Shown here piece after piece: positions 1 through 6,600 of a DNA stretch of 7,394 nt. Both the position numbers and the translations under genes were made by a program. The stretch's first letter is position 1. The number at the start of each line of letters is the position of its first letter. The stretch comes from an uncultured Polyangiaceae bacterium (GTDB taxonomy: Bacteria > Myxococcota_A > Polyangia > Polyangiales > Houyiibacteriaceae). The notes beneath the pieces are model-generated. The model was not told the origin of the DNA, searched no databases, and saw only the letters and a program-made list of their open reading frames with translations. The DNA lies in NCBI GenBank assembly GCA_947258625.1, contig CAMYJN010000105.1, positions 1 through 7,394 on the forward strand, written 5' to 3'.

Positions 1-496
1 ATCGGTTGGCCAGGATCCGCAGGTAACGCGCGCCGCCGAGGATGTTCTGGCGCGCGTCAAAGGGGTCCGACACGCCCATCGAGCGCGCGGTCTTCGGCAT
101 CAGCTGCATGAGCCCCATTGCGCCGGCTCGGCTTACCACCTCGGGATTGAAGTCGCTTTCGACTCGCATCACCGCTCGAATGAACGAATGGGGCAACTGA
201 TAGAGCTGCGCTGCCTCGTTGATTAGGCCGGTGTAACGGCTATATCGAGCAGGGTCCTTGCTCCGCGCACCGTTCGTCCGCGACGCGCTTGCCCGTTTCT
301 TTTTGGCGCGTGTACTCGCCTTCGACCTCTTACTGCTTCGGACGACGAGCTGGCAACCTCGACCGGGCTCCCGGATGTTCGTGTAGTGGTGCGTCCCGTC
401 CTTGCGCTTGCAACGGTAGATGTCGGCGAGGGCAGGTGACGCCGCCGCCAGAATCAGCCCTGCCACACCGACTGCCGCTAGGAGCCGCCAAACCAT
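1..496 (-). CDS. Secreted lytic transglycosylase, DUF4124-like plus SLT domain (3' end cut by window)
   Basis: Probably a periplasmic murein lytic transglycosylase that cleaves the MurNAc-GlcNAc bond of peptidoglycan. The first 165 codons are visible (496 down to 2), and the C-terminus lies beyond the left edge. Residues 1-24 form a signal peptide with a long Ala/Leu/Val core ending SPALA. Residues 25-50 resemble a DUF4124-type module (DIYRCKRKDG, then HHYTN) with two cysteines, C29 and C48. A Lys/Arg/Ser-rich linker follows at about 52-85. The SLT domain begins near residue 88. It shows the catalytic-Glu motif ESDFNP (E113), then SRAGAMGLMQLMP (122-134) and the family motif NILGGARYL. The ATG at 496 is chosen because it gives a clean signal peptide and sits 8 bases after a promoter-like hexamer. 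There is no obvious Shine-Dalgarno. It is transcribed divergently from the SAM decarboxylase gene. The fold and catalytic motif are clear; the physiological role is inferred. Confidence 0.93.
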   Translation of the reverse strand, partial: MVWRLLAAVGVAGLILAAASPALADIYRCKRKDGTHHYTNIREPGRGCQLVVRSSKRSKASTRAKKKRASASRTNGARSKDPARYSRYTGLINEAAQLYQLPHSFIRAVMRVESDFNPEVVSRAGAMGLMQLMPKTARSMGVSDPFDARQNILGGARYLRILANR

Positions 497-504
497 CGGT
501 CGTA

Positions 505-534
505 AGTGTATCCCCGTGTCCCAAGTCACGCCAA
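505..534 (-). promoter_or_regulatory. Putative promoter of the lytic transglycosylase gene
   Basis: Reading the minus strand, TTGGCG (534-529) is followed by an 18-base spacer and TACACT (510-505). The hexamer ends 8 bases before the ATG at 496, so the transcript would start at or next to the start codon. The rest of the 92-base divergent region (497-588) shows no strong hairpin or operator-like palindrome. Confidence 0.5.
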
Positions 535-588
535 AATGCGCCTCTCTTGGTTGCACTCGTCGCGCTTCTGCGCATGATGGGACTTCCA

Positions 589-1539
589 ATGGTGACCGAG
601 AGTTTTTTCGAAGGCCCAGAAAAGAAGCTGGAGCTCGTCGTGACACCGGACTTCCCGTCCCTGCGCGCCCTGGGCGACGGCGTCTGGGAGCGCGTCGTCG
701 CGGCCGCAGGGGCCAAGGTCATATCGGTGCTCCGAAGCGGGCGTTGCGACGCCTATCTGCTGTCGGAGTCGAGTCTGTTCGTTTTCGACGATTGGTTGGT
801 CCTGATCACATGCGGTCAGACGATTCTCGTCGACGCGGTCCCCGAAATCCTGCGGTCGATACCCAAAGAGTCCATCGCGTTCCTCGTCTACGAGCGAAAG
901 AGCGAGCATTTCCCCGAGCATCAACCGACGACCTTCTTCGAAGACGCGCGACGGCTCGAGGACATGTTTCCCGGACGAACCCTCTGCTTCGGTGACGAGC
1001 ACGGCCGTTGTGTCCACTTGTTTCATACCACCCGCCCGTACGAGCCAGAGAAGAACGACCCGACGCTCGAAGTGCTCATGCATGTGATCGACGAAGATGT
1101 GGCCAAGCAGTTTGCGCCGGCGCAGCTTCCCAGGGATGGCTCGCTGGCACAGCGTTCGGGTATCGATGAGATTCTTCCGGGCTTCACCACTTCTGAACAT
1201 GTCTTCAAGCCGGCGGGGTATTCCCTCAATGGGGTGAAGGGCGAGGATTTCTACACCTGTCACGTCACGCCAGAAGAGACAGGGAGTTACGTGAGCTTCG
1301 AAACCAACTACGATTTCCGGGGTCAGCTTGGCGGCCTCGTCGAATCCATCGTCCACCTCTTTCGGCCGCGCACGTTCGATGTGGTCACCTTTTTGCCCAA
1401 AACTCGGCCTAAGCTCGCCATCGACGGCTATCAGCTTGGGCATCGGGTCGTTCACAGGGTGAACGGCTACGAAGTAAGCTATTTCCAGTACTCCACTTCG
1501 GCTTCTGGGCCGTCTTCAGCCCGGCAGCTCGCCCGCTAG
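589..1539 (+). CDS. speD: S-adenosylmethionine decarboxylase, eukaryotic-type pyruvoyl proenzyme
   Basis: Decarboxylates S-adenosylmethionine to the aminopropyl donor for spermidine. The sequence follows the eukaryotic (AMD1-like) family from end to end, not the short bacterial SpeD. Length is 316 residues against about 334 in human. With the ATG at 589, FFEGPE places E8 and E11 at the same numbers as in the human enzyme. Self-cleavage motif YLLSESS sits at 56-62, predicting cleavage E60/S61, a beta chain of about 60 residues and an alpha chain of about 256 with an N-terminal pyruvoyl. TCG gives C75 (human C82). AGYSLNG gives S212 and CHVTPE gives H225 and E229, matching the processing residues human S229, H243 and E247. 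SYVSFETN occupies 233-240. Human comparisons are from memory. In-frame ATGs at 574 and 577 are alternative starts; GGGA at 579-582 is a weak ribosome site for 589. nadB starts 56 bases downstream. No spermidine synthase is adjacent. Identification is firm, bacterial activity is inferred. Confidence 0.95.
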   Translation: MVTESFFEGPEKKLELVVTPDFPSLRALGDGVWERVVAAAGAKVISVLRSGRCDAYLLSESSLFVFDDWLVLITCGQTILVDAVPEILRSIPKESIAFLVYERKSEHFPEHQPTTFFEDARRLEDMFPGRTLCFGDEHGRCVHLFHTTRPYEPEKNDPTLEVLMHVIDEDVAKQFAPAQLPRDGSLAQRSGIDEILPGFTTSEHVFKPAGYSLNGVKGEDFYTCHVTPEETGSYVSFETNYDFRGQLGGLVESIVHLFRPRTFDVVTFLPKTRPKLAIDGYQLGHRVVHRVNGYEVSYFQYSTSASGPSSARQLAR

Positions 1540-1580
1540 CCCCTGACGAAAACCACGTTCGCGGCCGCCGCCGAGCCTGT

Positions 1581-1586
1581 TAGACT
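1581..1586 (+). promoter_or_regulatory. Putative -10 element of nadB (leaderless-type)
   Basis: TAGACT ends exactly 9 bases before the nadB ATG, with no Shine-Dalgarno between them. The best -35 candidate at the right distance (TTCGCG, 1558-1563) is poor. The same hexamer pattern and spacing precede the DprE1-like gene at 6610. Confidence 0.45.
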
Positions 1587-1595
1587 CCGCGGTTC

Positions 1596-3206
1596 ATGCG
1601 AGCGAAGTGCGACTATCTTGTGCTCGGAAGTGGGGTGGCCGGCTTGAGCTTCGCGCTCGAGGCGGCTCGCCACAGCCGTGTGACCATCGTCACAAAGCGA
1701 AGCCGCACCGACTCGGCGACGAACTGGGCGCAGGGTGGGATCGCTGCGGTGCTCGATCCAACGGATTCCTTCGAGGCACACGTCAATGACACGCTGGGGA
1801 CGGGCGGAGGGCTTTCGCACCGCGACATCGTCGAAATGGTGGTACGCGATGGCCCCGATCGAATTCGCGAGCTGATGGACCTCGGCGCGAAGTTCAGCCG
1901 AACCGAAGCAGGCATCTCGCTGGATCTCACGCGCGAAGGTGGTCACAGCGCTCGACGCGTCGTTCACGCAGGGGACATCACCGGCGAAGAAGTCCAACGG
2001 GTACTCGTCCAGGCAGCGGTAGCGTCGCCCAACATCGACATCGCTGAAGATCACATGGCGATCGACCTCGTCGAAGGATCGAAGTTCGGGAGGGCACGAC
2101 GCGTCGTAGGCGCCTACGTGCTCGACGAAACCAGCGGCGACGTGAAGACCTATCTCGCCCGCGCGACCATATTGGCAACAGGCGGCGCAGGGAAGGTCTA
2201 CCTCTACACCTCGAACCCCGATGTGGCGACGGGAGACGGCGTGGCGATGGCCTATCGTGCTGGCGCAGAGCTGGCCAACATGGAGTTCTTTCAGTTCCAT
2301 CCCACCTGCCTGTTCCACCCCAAAGCCAAGAGCTTTCTCATCAGTGAGGCGTTGCGCGGGGAGGGCGGTGTCCTTCGCCTCCAAAGCGGCGAGGCGTTCA
2401 TGGAGAGTCACCACGAGATGAAAGACCTCGCTCCTCGTGACGTCGTCGCGCGGGCAATCGACTACGAGATGAAGCGCCGCGGCGACGATTGTGTCTACCT
2501 CGACATGACCCATGAGCCCGACTCCTTCATCCTCGAACGGTTTCCCAACATTCACCGGCGATGCCTCGAGTACGGCATCGACATGACCAAAGATCCCATT
2601 CCGGTCGTTCCCGCGGCGCACTACATGTGCGGAGGCGTCGTCGTGGACGACAGAGGCAGCTCGACGCTCCCCGGCCTCTGGGCCGTTGGCGAGGTGACCT
2701 TCACGGGTCTCCACGGGGCGAATCGCCTGGCCTCCAACTCCCTTCTCGAAGGCCTGGTGTACGGCCACCGAACCGCCATCGCCGCGCGCGAGTCCTTGGA
2801 GGCGACCGGCGAGCTCGAGCTCTCCGACGTCCCCGACTGGGACGTGGGTGAGGCAGTTCCGAGCGACGAGGCGGTGGTCGTATCTCAGAACTGGGACGAG
2901 CTCCGCCGATTCATGTGGAACTATGTCGGCATCGTCCGCACCGATCGGCGCCTGCGGCGCGCCTCACGCCGGATTGCGATGCTGCAAGAGGAGATTCGCG
3001 AGTACTACTGGGCGCACCTCGTCAATCGCGACATGTTGGAGCTGAGAAACATCGCAGATGTTGCGGAGCTGATCATCCGTTGCGCGAGCGCGCGGAAAGA
3101 GAGCCGTGGGCTGCATTACAATTTGGACTACCCTCATGCCGGCGCCGAGTGGCAGGGCGACACCCGGGTCTCCAAGGACAGCGCACCCTACATCGCCGAC
3201 GAGTGA
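1596..3206 (+). CDS. nadB: L-aspartate oxidase
   Basis: FAD-dependent cytoplasmic enzyme that oxidises L-aspartate to iminoaspartate, the first step of de novo NAD synthesis; NadA then makes quinolinate. Length is 536 residues, close to the E. coli 540. The FAD-binding Rossmann motif GSGVAG is at 11-16 and the family motif NWAQGGIAAV at 43-52, followed by TREGGHSARRVVHA. Catalytic residues correspond to the E. coli set with a constant offset of nine: H235 (FQFHPT), E251 (SEALRGEGG), R281 (APRD), H342 (AAHYMCGG) and R377 (GANRLASNSLLEGL). E. coli numbers are recalled. The C-terminal helical domain of the succinate dehydrogenase/fumarate reductase flavoprotein family follows from about residue 425 and ends with the usual GLHYNLDYP-type segment. 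The gene stands without nadA or nadC. NadB is preferred over a succinate dehydrogenase subunit because of the AQGGIAAV and HYMCGG contexts and the length. Confidence 0.97.
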   Translation: MRAKCDYLVLGSGVAGLSFALEAARHSRVTIVTKRSRTDSATNWAQGGIAAVLDPTDSFEAHVNDTLGTGGGLSHRDIVEMVVRDGPDRIRELMDLGAKFSRTEAGISLDLTREGGHSARRVVHAGDITGEEVQRVLVQAAVASPNIDIAEDHMAIDLVEGSKFGRARRVVGAYVLDETSGDVKTYLARATILATGGAGKVYLYTSNPDVATGDGVAMAYRAGAELANMEFFQFHPTCLFHPKAKSFLISEALRGEGGVLRLQSGEAFMESHHEMKDLAPRDVVARAIDYEMKRRGDDCVYLDMTHEPDSFILERFPNIHRRCLEYGIDMTKDPIPVVPAAHYMCGGVVVDDRGSSTLPGLWAVGEVTFTGLHGANRLASNSLLEGLVYGHRTAIAARESLEATGELELSDVPDWDVGEAVPSDEAVVVSQNWDELRRFMWNYVGIVRTDRRLRRASRRIAMLQEEIREYYWAHLVNRDMLELRNIADVAELIIRCASARKESRGLHYNLDYPHAGAEWQGDTRVSKDSAPYIADE

Positions 3207-3235
3207 GCATTCGCTTTTTTCGCCTGCTAGCTTGT

Positions 3236-3242
3236 AAGGGAG
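3236..3242 (+). promoter_or_regulatory. Shine-Dalgarno-like site before a possible GTG start
   Basis: AAGGGAG lies 6 bases before a GTG at 3249, in frame with the TPR gene. It competes with the downstream ATG at 3276, whose G-rich site (GGGGGA, 3267-3272) is only 3 bases away. The ribosome site favours GTG and the signal peptide favours ATG, so the start is unsettled by nine codons. Confidence 0.35.
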
Positions 3243-3275
3243 CGCTTCGTGCGCAGTCTTACTTTCGGGGGAGAG

Positions 3276-4046
3276 ATGCGTTTCCTTCTTATTCTTTCTA
3301 TTTCGTTTGCAATCTTGGGTTCTACAAAGGGTGTCCACGCCCAGAGCACGCAAACGCGCGACGAGCGCATCGCCCAGGCCAAAGAGGCGTTTGATCTCGG
3401 TACGCGAGCCTATGCCAATGGTGAGTTTGAAACCGCGCTCGCCAGCTTTCGCCGCGCATACGAGCTGACAGGCAGTCCTGACCTTCTCTACAACATCGCC
3501 ACCGTTTCGGACCGGATGCGGCGCGACGCGGACGCCCTCCAGGCCTACGAAGGTTACCTCGAGGCAAGACCGAAGTCCTCGGATCGAGAGCATGTCGAGA
3601 GTCGAATCGCCGTGTTGCGTGAGGCAATTGAAGCGCGTCGACGGGCGGAGCTGGAAGCCGAGATCGAAGCGCGCAACGCGGCGGTCGAAGCCGCAGCGCG
3701 GGTCAAGGCAGAGCGGCCTCTCACTCAGTACGTGGGACCCGGCCCCGGACCTTGGATCACGATCGGTGCGGGGAGCGCAGCGCTCGTAACCGGAGCGGTG
3801 TTCGTCGGACTCGGGCAACGCGATCAAAAGAAGGTTGAAAGCGCACCGGCAGGCTCGAGTTACTCGCTAGTTCAAGAGATGGCGGACCGGGGACCGAAGC
3901 GCAGCAAGGCCGGGGCGGCGCTCATGGCTGTTGGAGGCGCTGGAATTATCGGCGGCCTGATCTGGCAGCTCACTGGCGGCCACGACGAAGCAATCCCCGA
4001 GGTGAGCATCGGCCCCACGGGAATTTCGGTGAAAGGAACGTTTTGA
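3276..4046 (+). CDS. TPR-containing envelope protein with two C-terminal hydrophobic segments
   Basis: Function unknown; probably an envelope-anchored scaffold. From the ATG at 3276 it is 256 residues. Residues 1-22 are a signal peptide ending GVHA before Q23. Residues 35-102 look like two tetratricopeptide-type helical hairpins (AYANGEFETALASFRRAYEL, then LLYNIATV and ALQAYEGYLEARP). Residues 107-147 are a long Ala/Glu/Arg-rich helix, probably a coiled coil. Two Gly/Ala-rich hydrophobic segments follow at about 159-180 and 212-233, separated by a polar stretch, and the chain ends in a short predicted strand (ISVKGTF). This layout is familiar from unnamed myxobacterial TPR proteins. The stop codon overlaps the start of the lipoprotein gene by one base (TGATG), so the two are probably translated together and may act together. 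A GTG at 3249 would add nine residues, including a Glu unfavourable before a signal peptide. Confidence 0.85.
   Translation: MRFLLILSISFAILGSTKGVHAQSTQTRDERIAQAKEAFDLGTRAYANGEFETALASFRRAYELTGSPDLLYNIATVSDRMRRDADALQAYEGYLEARPKSSDREHVESRIAVLREAIEARRRAELEAEIEARNAAVEAAARVKAERPLTQYVGPGPGPWITIGAGSAALVTGAVFVGLGQRDQKKVESAPAGSSYSLVQEMADRGPKRSKAGAALMAVGGAGIIGGLIWQLTGGHDEAIPEVSIGPTGISVKGTF
4032..4037 (+). promoter_or_regulatory. Ribosome binding site of the Cys-rich lipoprotein gene
   Basis: AAAGGA lies 8 bases before the ATG at 4046, inside the end of the TPR gene. It supports this ATG over the in-frame TTG one codon earlier and is consistent with coupled translation across the TGATG junction. Confidence 0.55.
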
Positions 4047-5344
4047 TGCGGCTTCGCTTTACTCTCGTCTTTGGCATCGTGCTTCTCGGTGGCTGCAACC
4101 TATCCGTCCCAAACGGTCTGTTCGGATGTGGGCAGGCGGCGGACTGCCCGTCGGGCTACTTCTGCTGGAGCAGCGACAGCCGTTGCTACGATTCCAAAGA
4201 GCCAGAGTGTGCACGCAGAACCTGCGAAGAGATCATCGCCGACTTCGCCTCCCTCGGAATTCCGATCGAGTGCGGCGCTCTGCCCGACGGCTGTGATGGG
4301 TCGATCGAATGCGGAGGTTGCCCTCAGGGCGAAGCCTGCGGCGCCAACGGCCAGAACTTCATCTGTGGGTGTGAAGAGAACAGCTGCTCGAACTTCGCCG
4401 GAGGTGCGGAGTGCGGCGTGATCCCGACCCGCTGCGGTGGCGAGGAGCAGGCCATCTTCTGTGGCACTTGCCTGGGGAGTCAGGTGTGCGTCGAAAACCG
4501 ATGTGTTTGTCCGACTGGCGCAGACTGCGGCGAAGGCTGCGGCGACCGTTGCGGCCCGGACGAGGTCTGCGTGGAGGGCGCGTGCTGCGAGCCCACGTAC
4601 CCTTGCGCCGAGAATGAATGTTCGCCTCCCGGCGGATTTCCAGACGGCTGCGGCGGCATCACCCAATGTCCCGAGTGCAGAGACGGCGAGGACTGCGTCC
4701 TTTCCAACGAGCTCGTCTTCGAGTGCCTCGGCGACTGCACCTGCGAGGCGCAGGGCGTCGAATGCGGGAATGCGACCATCTGCGGATCGCCGACCCTCTG
4801 CGGCACCTGCCAAAACAACGGCTTCGAAGATGGCTTTCGCTGCCAAAGCGGCCGCTGCGTTTGCGCAGACCAGTTCGAGACCAATGACCAGGCCAAGGAC
4901 GCGACGCTACTCTGTGGACCAGGTGCTGGCTCCAACTGCATGCAGGACTTCTGGGGCGTGGAGGTTCAGGCAACGCTTCACGATTCGCAGGACCTCGACT
5001 ACTACGAGCTGCGCGTACTCGATGGGACGACGCCGGTCATCGCGCAGGCTCTGGGTGGGCCCGGTGACCGCCTTCTCTTTCTGACCTATCTGTGTCCCGA
5101 CGGGAGAATCGGCTTGGATGAGTGCTCCGGTTGGGAAGACGAGGTCGAGGGCACCAAGTACTGCATCTCGGCGGGCGAACCAATCGTCATCGAGCGCAGG
5201 TGCGAACCCGGCTCGACCGGCGGCCCGGAGCCGGGCGTAGGCACCGTCCGGGTCATCGTCGCGGCCAACCAGTTCGACGGGACCTGTGACCCCTACGAGC
5301 TTCAGGTTCTCGCGACGTATCAGCTCGAGCTCCCTGGCGACTAA
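4046..5344 (+). CDS. Cysteine-rich repeat lipoprotein with C-terminal PPC-like domain
   Basis: Predicted surface or periplasmic lipoprotein of 432 residues; function unknown. The lipobox LLGGC puts the lipidated cysteine at C17, followed by Asn rather than Asp, so outer-membrane sorting is expected by E. coli rules. Residues 28-273 carry 43 cysteines besides C17 and include degenerate tandem units of the form ECG-x-x-PDGC-x-G-x-x-x-CG-x-CP-x-G-x-x-C. Units are visible at about 76-109, 123-155, 192-233 and 240-273, with a shorter Cys-rich link at 161-181. The rest, from FETNDQAKDA (277 on), resembles a bacterial pre-peptidase C-terminal (PPC) beta-sandwich, with the DLDYYEL stretch typical of such domains and further cysteines. 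Many disulfides are likely once exported. Similar repeats are common in Myxococcota proteins and often carry misleading automatic names. It overlaps the TPR gene by one base, suggesting a two-gene operon. No catalytic motif is seen. Confidence 0.88.
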   Translation: MRLRFTLVFGIVLLGGCNLSVPNGLFGCGQAADCPSGYFCWSSDSRCYDSKEPECARRTCEEIIADFASLGIPIECGALPDGCDGSIECGGCPQGEACGANGQNFICGCEENSCSNFAGGAECGVIPTRCGGEEQAIFCGTCLGSQVCVENRCVCPTGADCGEGCGDRCGPDEVCVEGACCEPTYPCAENECSPPGGFPDGCGGITQCPECRDGEDCVLSNELVFECLGDCTCEAQGVECGNATICGSPTLCGTCQNNGFEDGFRCQSGRCVCADQFETNDQAKDATLLCGPGAGSNCMQDFWGVEVQATLHDSQDLDYYELRVLDGTTPVIAQALGGPGDRLLFLTYLCPDGRIGLDECSGWEDEVEGTKYCISAGEPIVIERRCEPGSTGGPEPGVGTVRVIVAANQFDGTCDPYELQVLATYQLELPGD

Positions 5345-5364
5345 CCAGCCCCGCTGCAGACCGA

Positions 5365-5393
5365 TTGACTACGGGCGCCGTCAACGATAAGAG
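5365..5393 (+). promoter_or_regulatory. Putative promoter of metK
   Basis: TTGACT (5365-5370) is a near-consensus -35 element. It is followed by a 17-base spacer and TAAGAG (5388-5393), a weak -10 that ends 11 bases before the metK ATG. AAGAGG (5389-5394) could instead be a Shine-Dalgarno 10 bases from the ATG, so the two readings overlap. Only 60 bases separate the lipoprotein stop from metK. Confidence 0.45.
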
Positions 5394-5404
5394 GCTTCGC
5401 CAAG

Positions 5405-6574
5405 ATGAGCCGATACCTGTTTACATCCGAGTCGGTGACCGAAGGTCACCCCGACAAAATCTGCGACAAAGTCAGCGATTCGTTGCTGGACGCCTACCTC
5501 GCCCAGGACCCGAAGTCGCGCGTCGCGGTCGAAACCATGGTCAAAACCGGTTTCGTCGTCTGCGGCGGCGAGGTCACTTCAAAGGCGACCATCGAACTCC
5601 CGAAGATCGTCCGCAAAGCGATCACGGACATCGGCTACACCGACTCCTTGATGGGCTTCGATGCCGGTACCTGCGGTGTCTTGGCTGCGGTCGAGCAGCA
5701 GTCGCCCGACATCGCCCGCGGTGTCGATTCGAGCGCCAGCAAAGAGCAAGGCGCCGGCGACCAGGGCCTGATGTTTGGGTATGCAGTCGACGAGACGCGG
5801 CAGCTAATGCCAATGCCGATCGACTTGTCGCACAAGCTCGCGCGCAGGCTCAGCCAAGTTCGCAAAAAGAACATCATCGAAGGGCTACGTCCGGACGGGA
5901 AAACCCAGGTCACCGTCGAGTACGAAGACGACAAGCCGCGTCGCTTCGACGCGGTCGTCGTTTCGACGCAGCACGCCGCGAGCGTCAAACAGAGCGCCCT
6001 CCGGGAGGCGATTATCGAAGAGGTGATCAAGCCGACGCTCCCGTCAAAGATGCTCGACAACAAGACCAAGATTCACATCAATCCGACGGGACGTTTCGTC
6101 GTGGGTGGGCCTTGCGGTGACGCTGGCCTGACCGGGCGCAAAATCATCGTCGACACCTATGGCGGCATGGGCCGGCATGGCGGCGGCGCCTTCAGCGGCA
6201 AGGACCCGTCCAAGGTCGATCGTAGCGCGGCCTATTTCGCACGCTACGTCGCCAAAAACATCGTCGCGTCGAAGGTCGCGTCACGCTGTGAGGTCCAAGT
6301 TGCGTACGCGATCGGCGTGGCGAAGCCCATGGGCGTTTACGTGACCACCTTTGGCACCGGTTCTGTTCCCGACGAGAAGATCAGCAAAGTCGTATCCAAG
6401 CTTTTCGACTTCCGCCCCGCGGCCATCGTCGAGACTCTCAACCTCTTGCGTCCGATTTACGCGCCGACGGCCGCGTACGGGCACTTCGGTCGCACAGAGA
6501 AGACTTTCACCTGGGAGCGCACCGACCGGGCAGACGAGCTTCGCAAAGCGCTCCTGCCCAAGCGCGGGCGCTAG
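5405..6574 (+). CDS. metK: S-adenosylmethionine synthetase (methionine adenosyltransferase)
   Basis: Cytoplasmic enzyme that joins methionine and ATP to form S-adenosylmethionine, releasing phosphate and diphosphate. The 389-residue length fits bacterial MetK (E. coli 384). The N-terminus carries the ATP/metal motif [16 protein letters not shown] with H15 and D17. Family signature [12 protein letters not shown] begins at residue 116, and the phosphate-loop signature [19 protein letters not shown] begins at 259. [21 protein letters not shown] and the C-terminal [11 protein letters not shown] are also standard. All three structural repeats of the family appear intact, with no frameshift. The product is the substrate of the decarboxylase encoded at 589-1539, but the genes are separated and metK has its own promoter-like sequence. 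No SAM riboswitch is apparent in the short leader. The end of the gene overlaps a hairpin that may be its terminator. Confidence 0.98.
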   Translation: MSRYLFTSESVTEGHPDKICDKVSDSLLDAYLAQDPKSRVAVETMVKTGFVVCGGEVTSKATIELPKIVRKAITDIGYTDSLMGFDAGTCGVLAAVEQQSPDIARGVDSSASKEQGAGDQGLMFGYAVDETRQLMPMPIDLSHKLARRLSQVRKKNIIEGLRPDGKTQVTVEYEDDKPRRFDAVVVSTQHAASVKQSALREAIIEEVIKPTLPSKMLDNKTKIHINPTGRFVVGGPCGDAGLTGRKIIVDTYGGMGRHGGGAFSGKDPSKVDRSAAYFARYVAKNIVASKVASRCEVQVAYAIGVAKPMGVYVTTFGTGSVPDEKISKVVSKLFDFRPAAIVETLNLLRPIYAPTAAYGHFGRTEKTFTWERTDRADELRKALLPKRGR

Positions 6575-6583
6575 GGCTCTGTT
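6556..6583 (+). terminator. Possible intrinsic terminator spanning the metK stop codon
   Basis: GCCC-A-AGCGC (6556-6565) and GCGCT-A-GGGC (6568-6577) form an inverted repeat: nine paired bases with one A/A mismatch around a GG centre. The right arm contains the metK TAG stop. It is followed by the modest T-containing tract TCTGTTT (6578-6584) rather than a clean U-run, so termination efficiency is uncertain. Confidence 0.35.
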
Positions 6584-6594
6584 TGGCATCGCGC

Positions 6595-6600
6595 TACACT
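6595..6600 (+). promoter_or_regulatory. Putative -10 element of the DprE1-like gene (leaderless-type)
   Basis: TACACT ends exactly 9 bases before the ATG at 6610. There is no Shine-Dalgarno-like sequence in the gap and no good -35 hexamer 16-18 bases upstream. It matches the arrangement at nadB and at the transglycosylase gene. Confidence 0.45.

Noticed and set aside
289..588. N-terminal extension of the decarboxylase reading frame upstream of 574
   Set aside because: It runs antisense through the transglycosylase coding region and looks like low-quality shadow translation. The family's N-terminus (FFEG with E8) begins naturally at the ATG at 589.
526..1455. 309-codon minus-strand open frame across the decarboxylase
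   Set aside because: Antisense shadow. The plus strand has all the family's catalytic residues in register, and the minus product resembles nothing known to me.
1536..2768. 410-codon minus-strand open frame across nadB
   Set aside because: Antisense shadow of a strongly conserved nadB. The translation has no recognisable domain, and long opposite-strand frames are common in GC-rich coding DNA.
3207..3248. Intrinsic terminator after nadB using the TTTTTT run at 3215-3220
   Set aside because: No stable GC stem directly precedes the T-run; only three- or four-base pairings can be drawn.
2964..3827. 287-codon minus-strand open frame bridging nadB and the TPR gene
   Set aside because: It covers the conserved end of nadB and the signal peptide of the TPR protein on the other strand, and has no plausible domain.
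4100..4846. Ala-rich minus-strand open frame across the Cys-rich lipoprotein
   Set aside because: The Ala/Val richness comes from reading the Cys/Gly codons backwards. The plus frame has a lipobox, a ribosome site and repeat structure.
4046..5344. Calling the lipoprotein a metallothionein or a tryptophan synthase alpha chain
   Set aside because: It is exported, and its cysteines are spaced in Gly-rich repeats rather than CxC metal clusters. No TIM-barrel synthase motif is present, although similar repeats sometimes carry that automatic name.
5345..5404. SAM riboswitch before metK
   Set aside because: The gap is only 60 bases and shows no SAM-riboswitch stem arrangement. A simple promoter explains it better.
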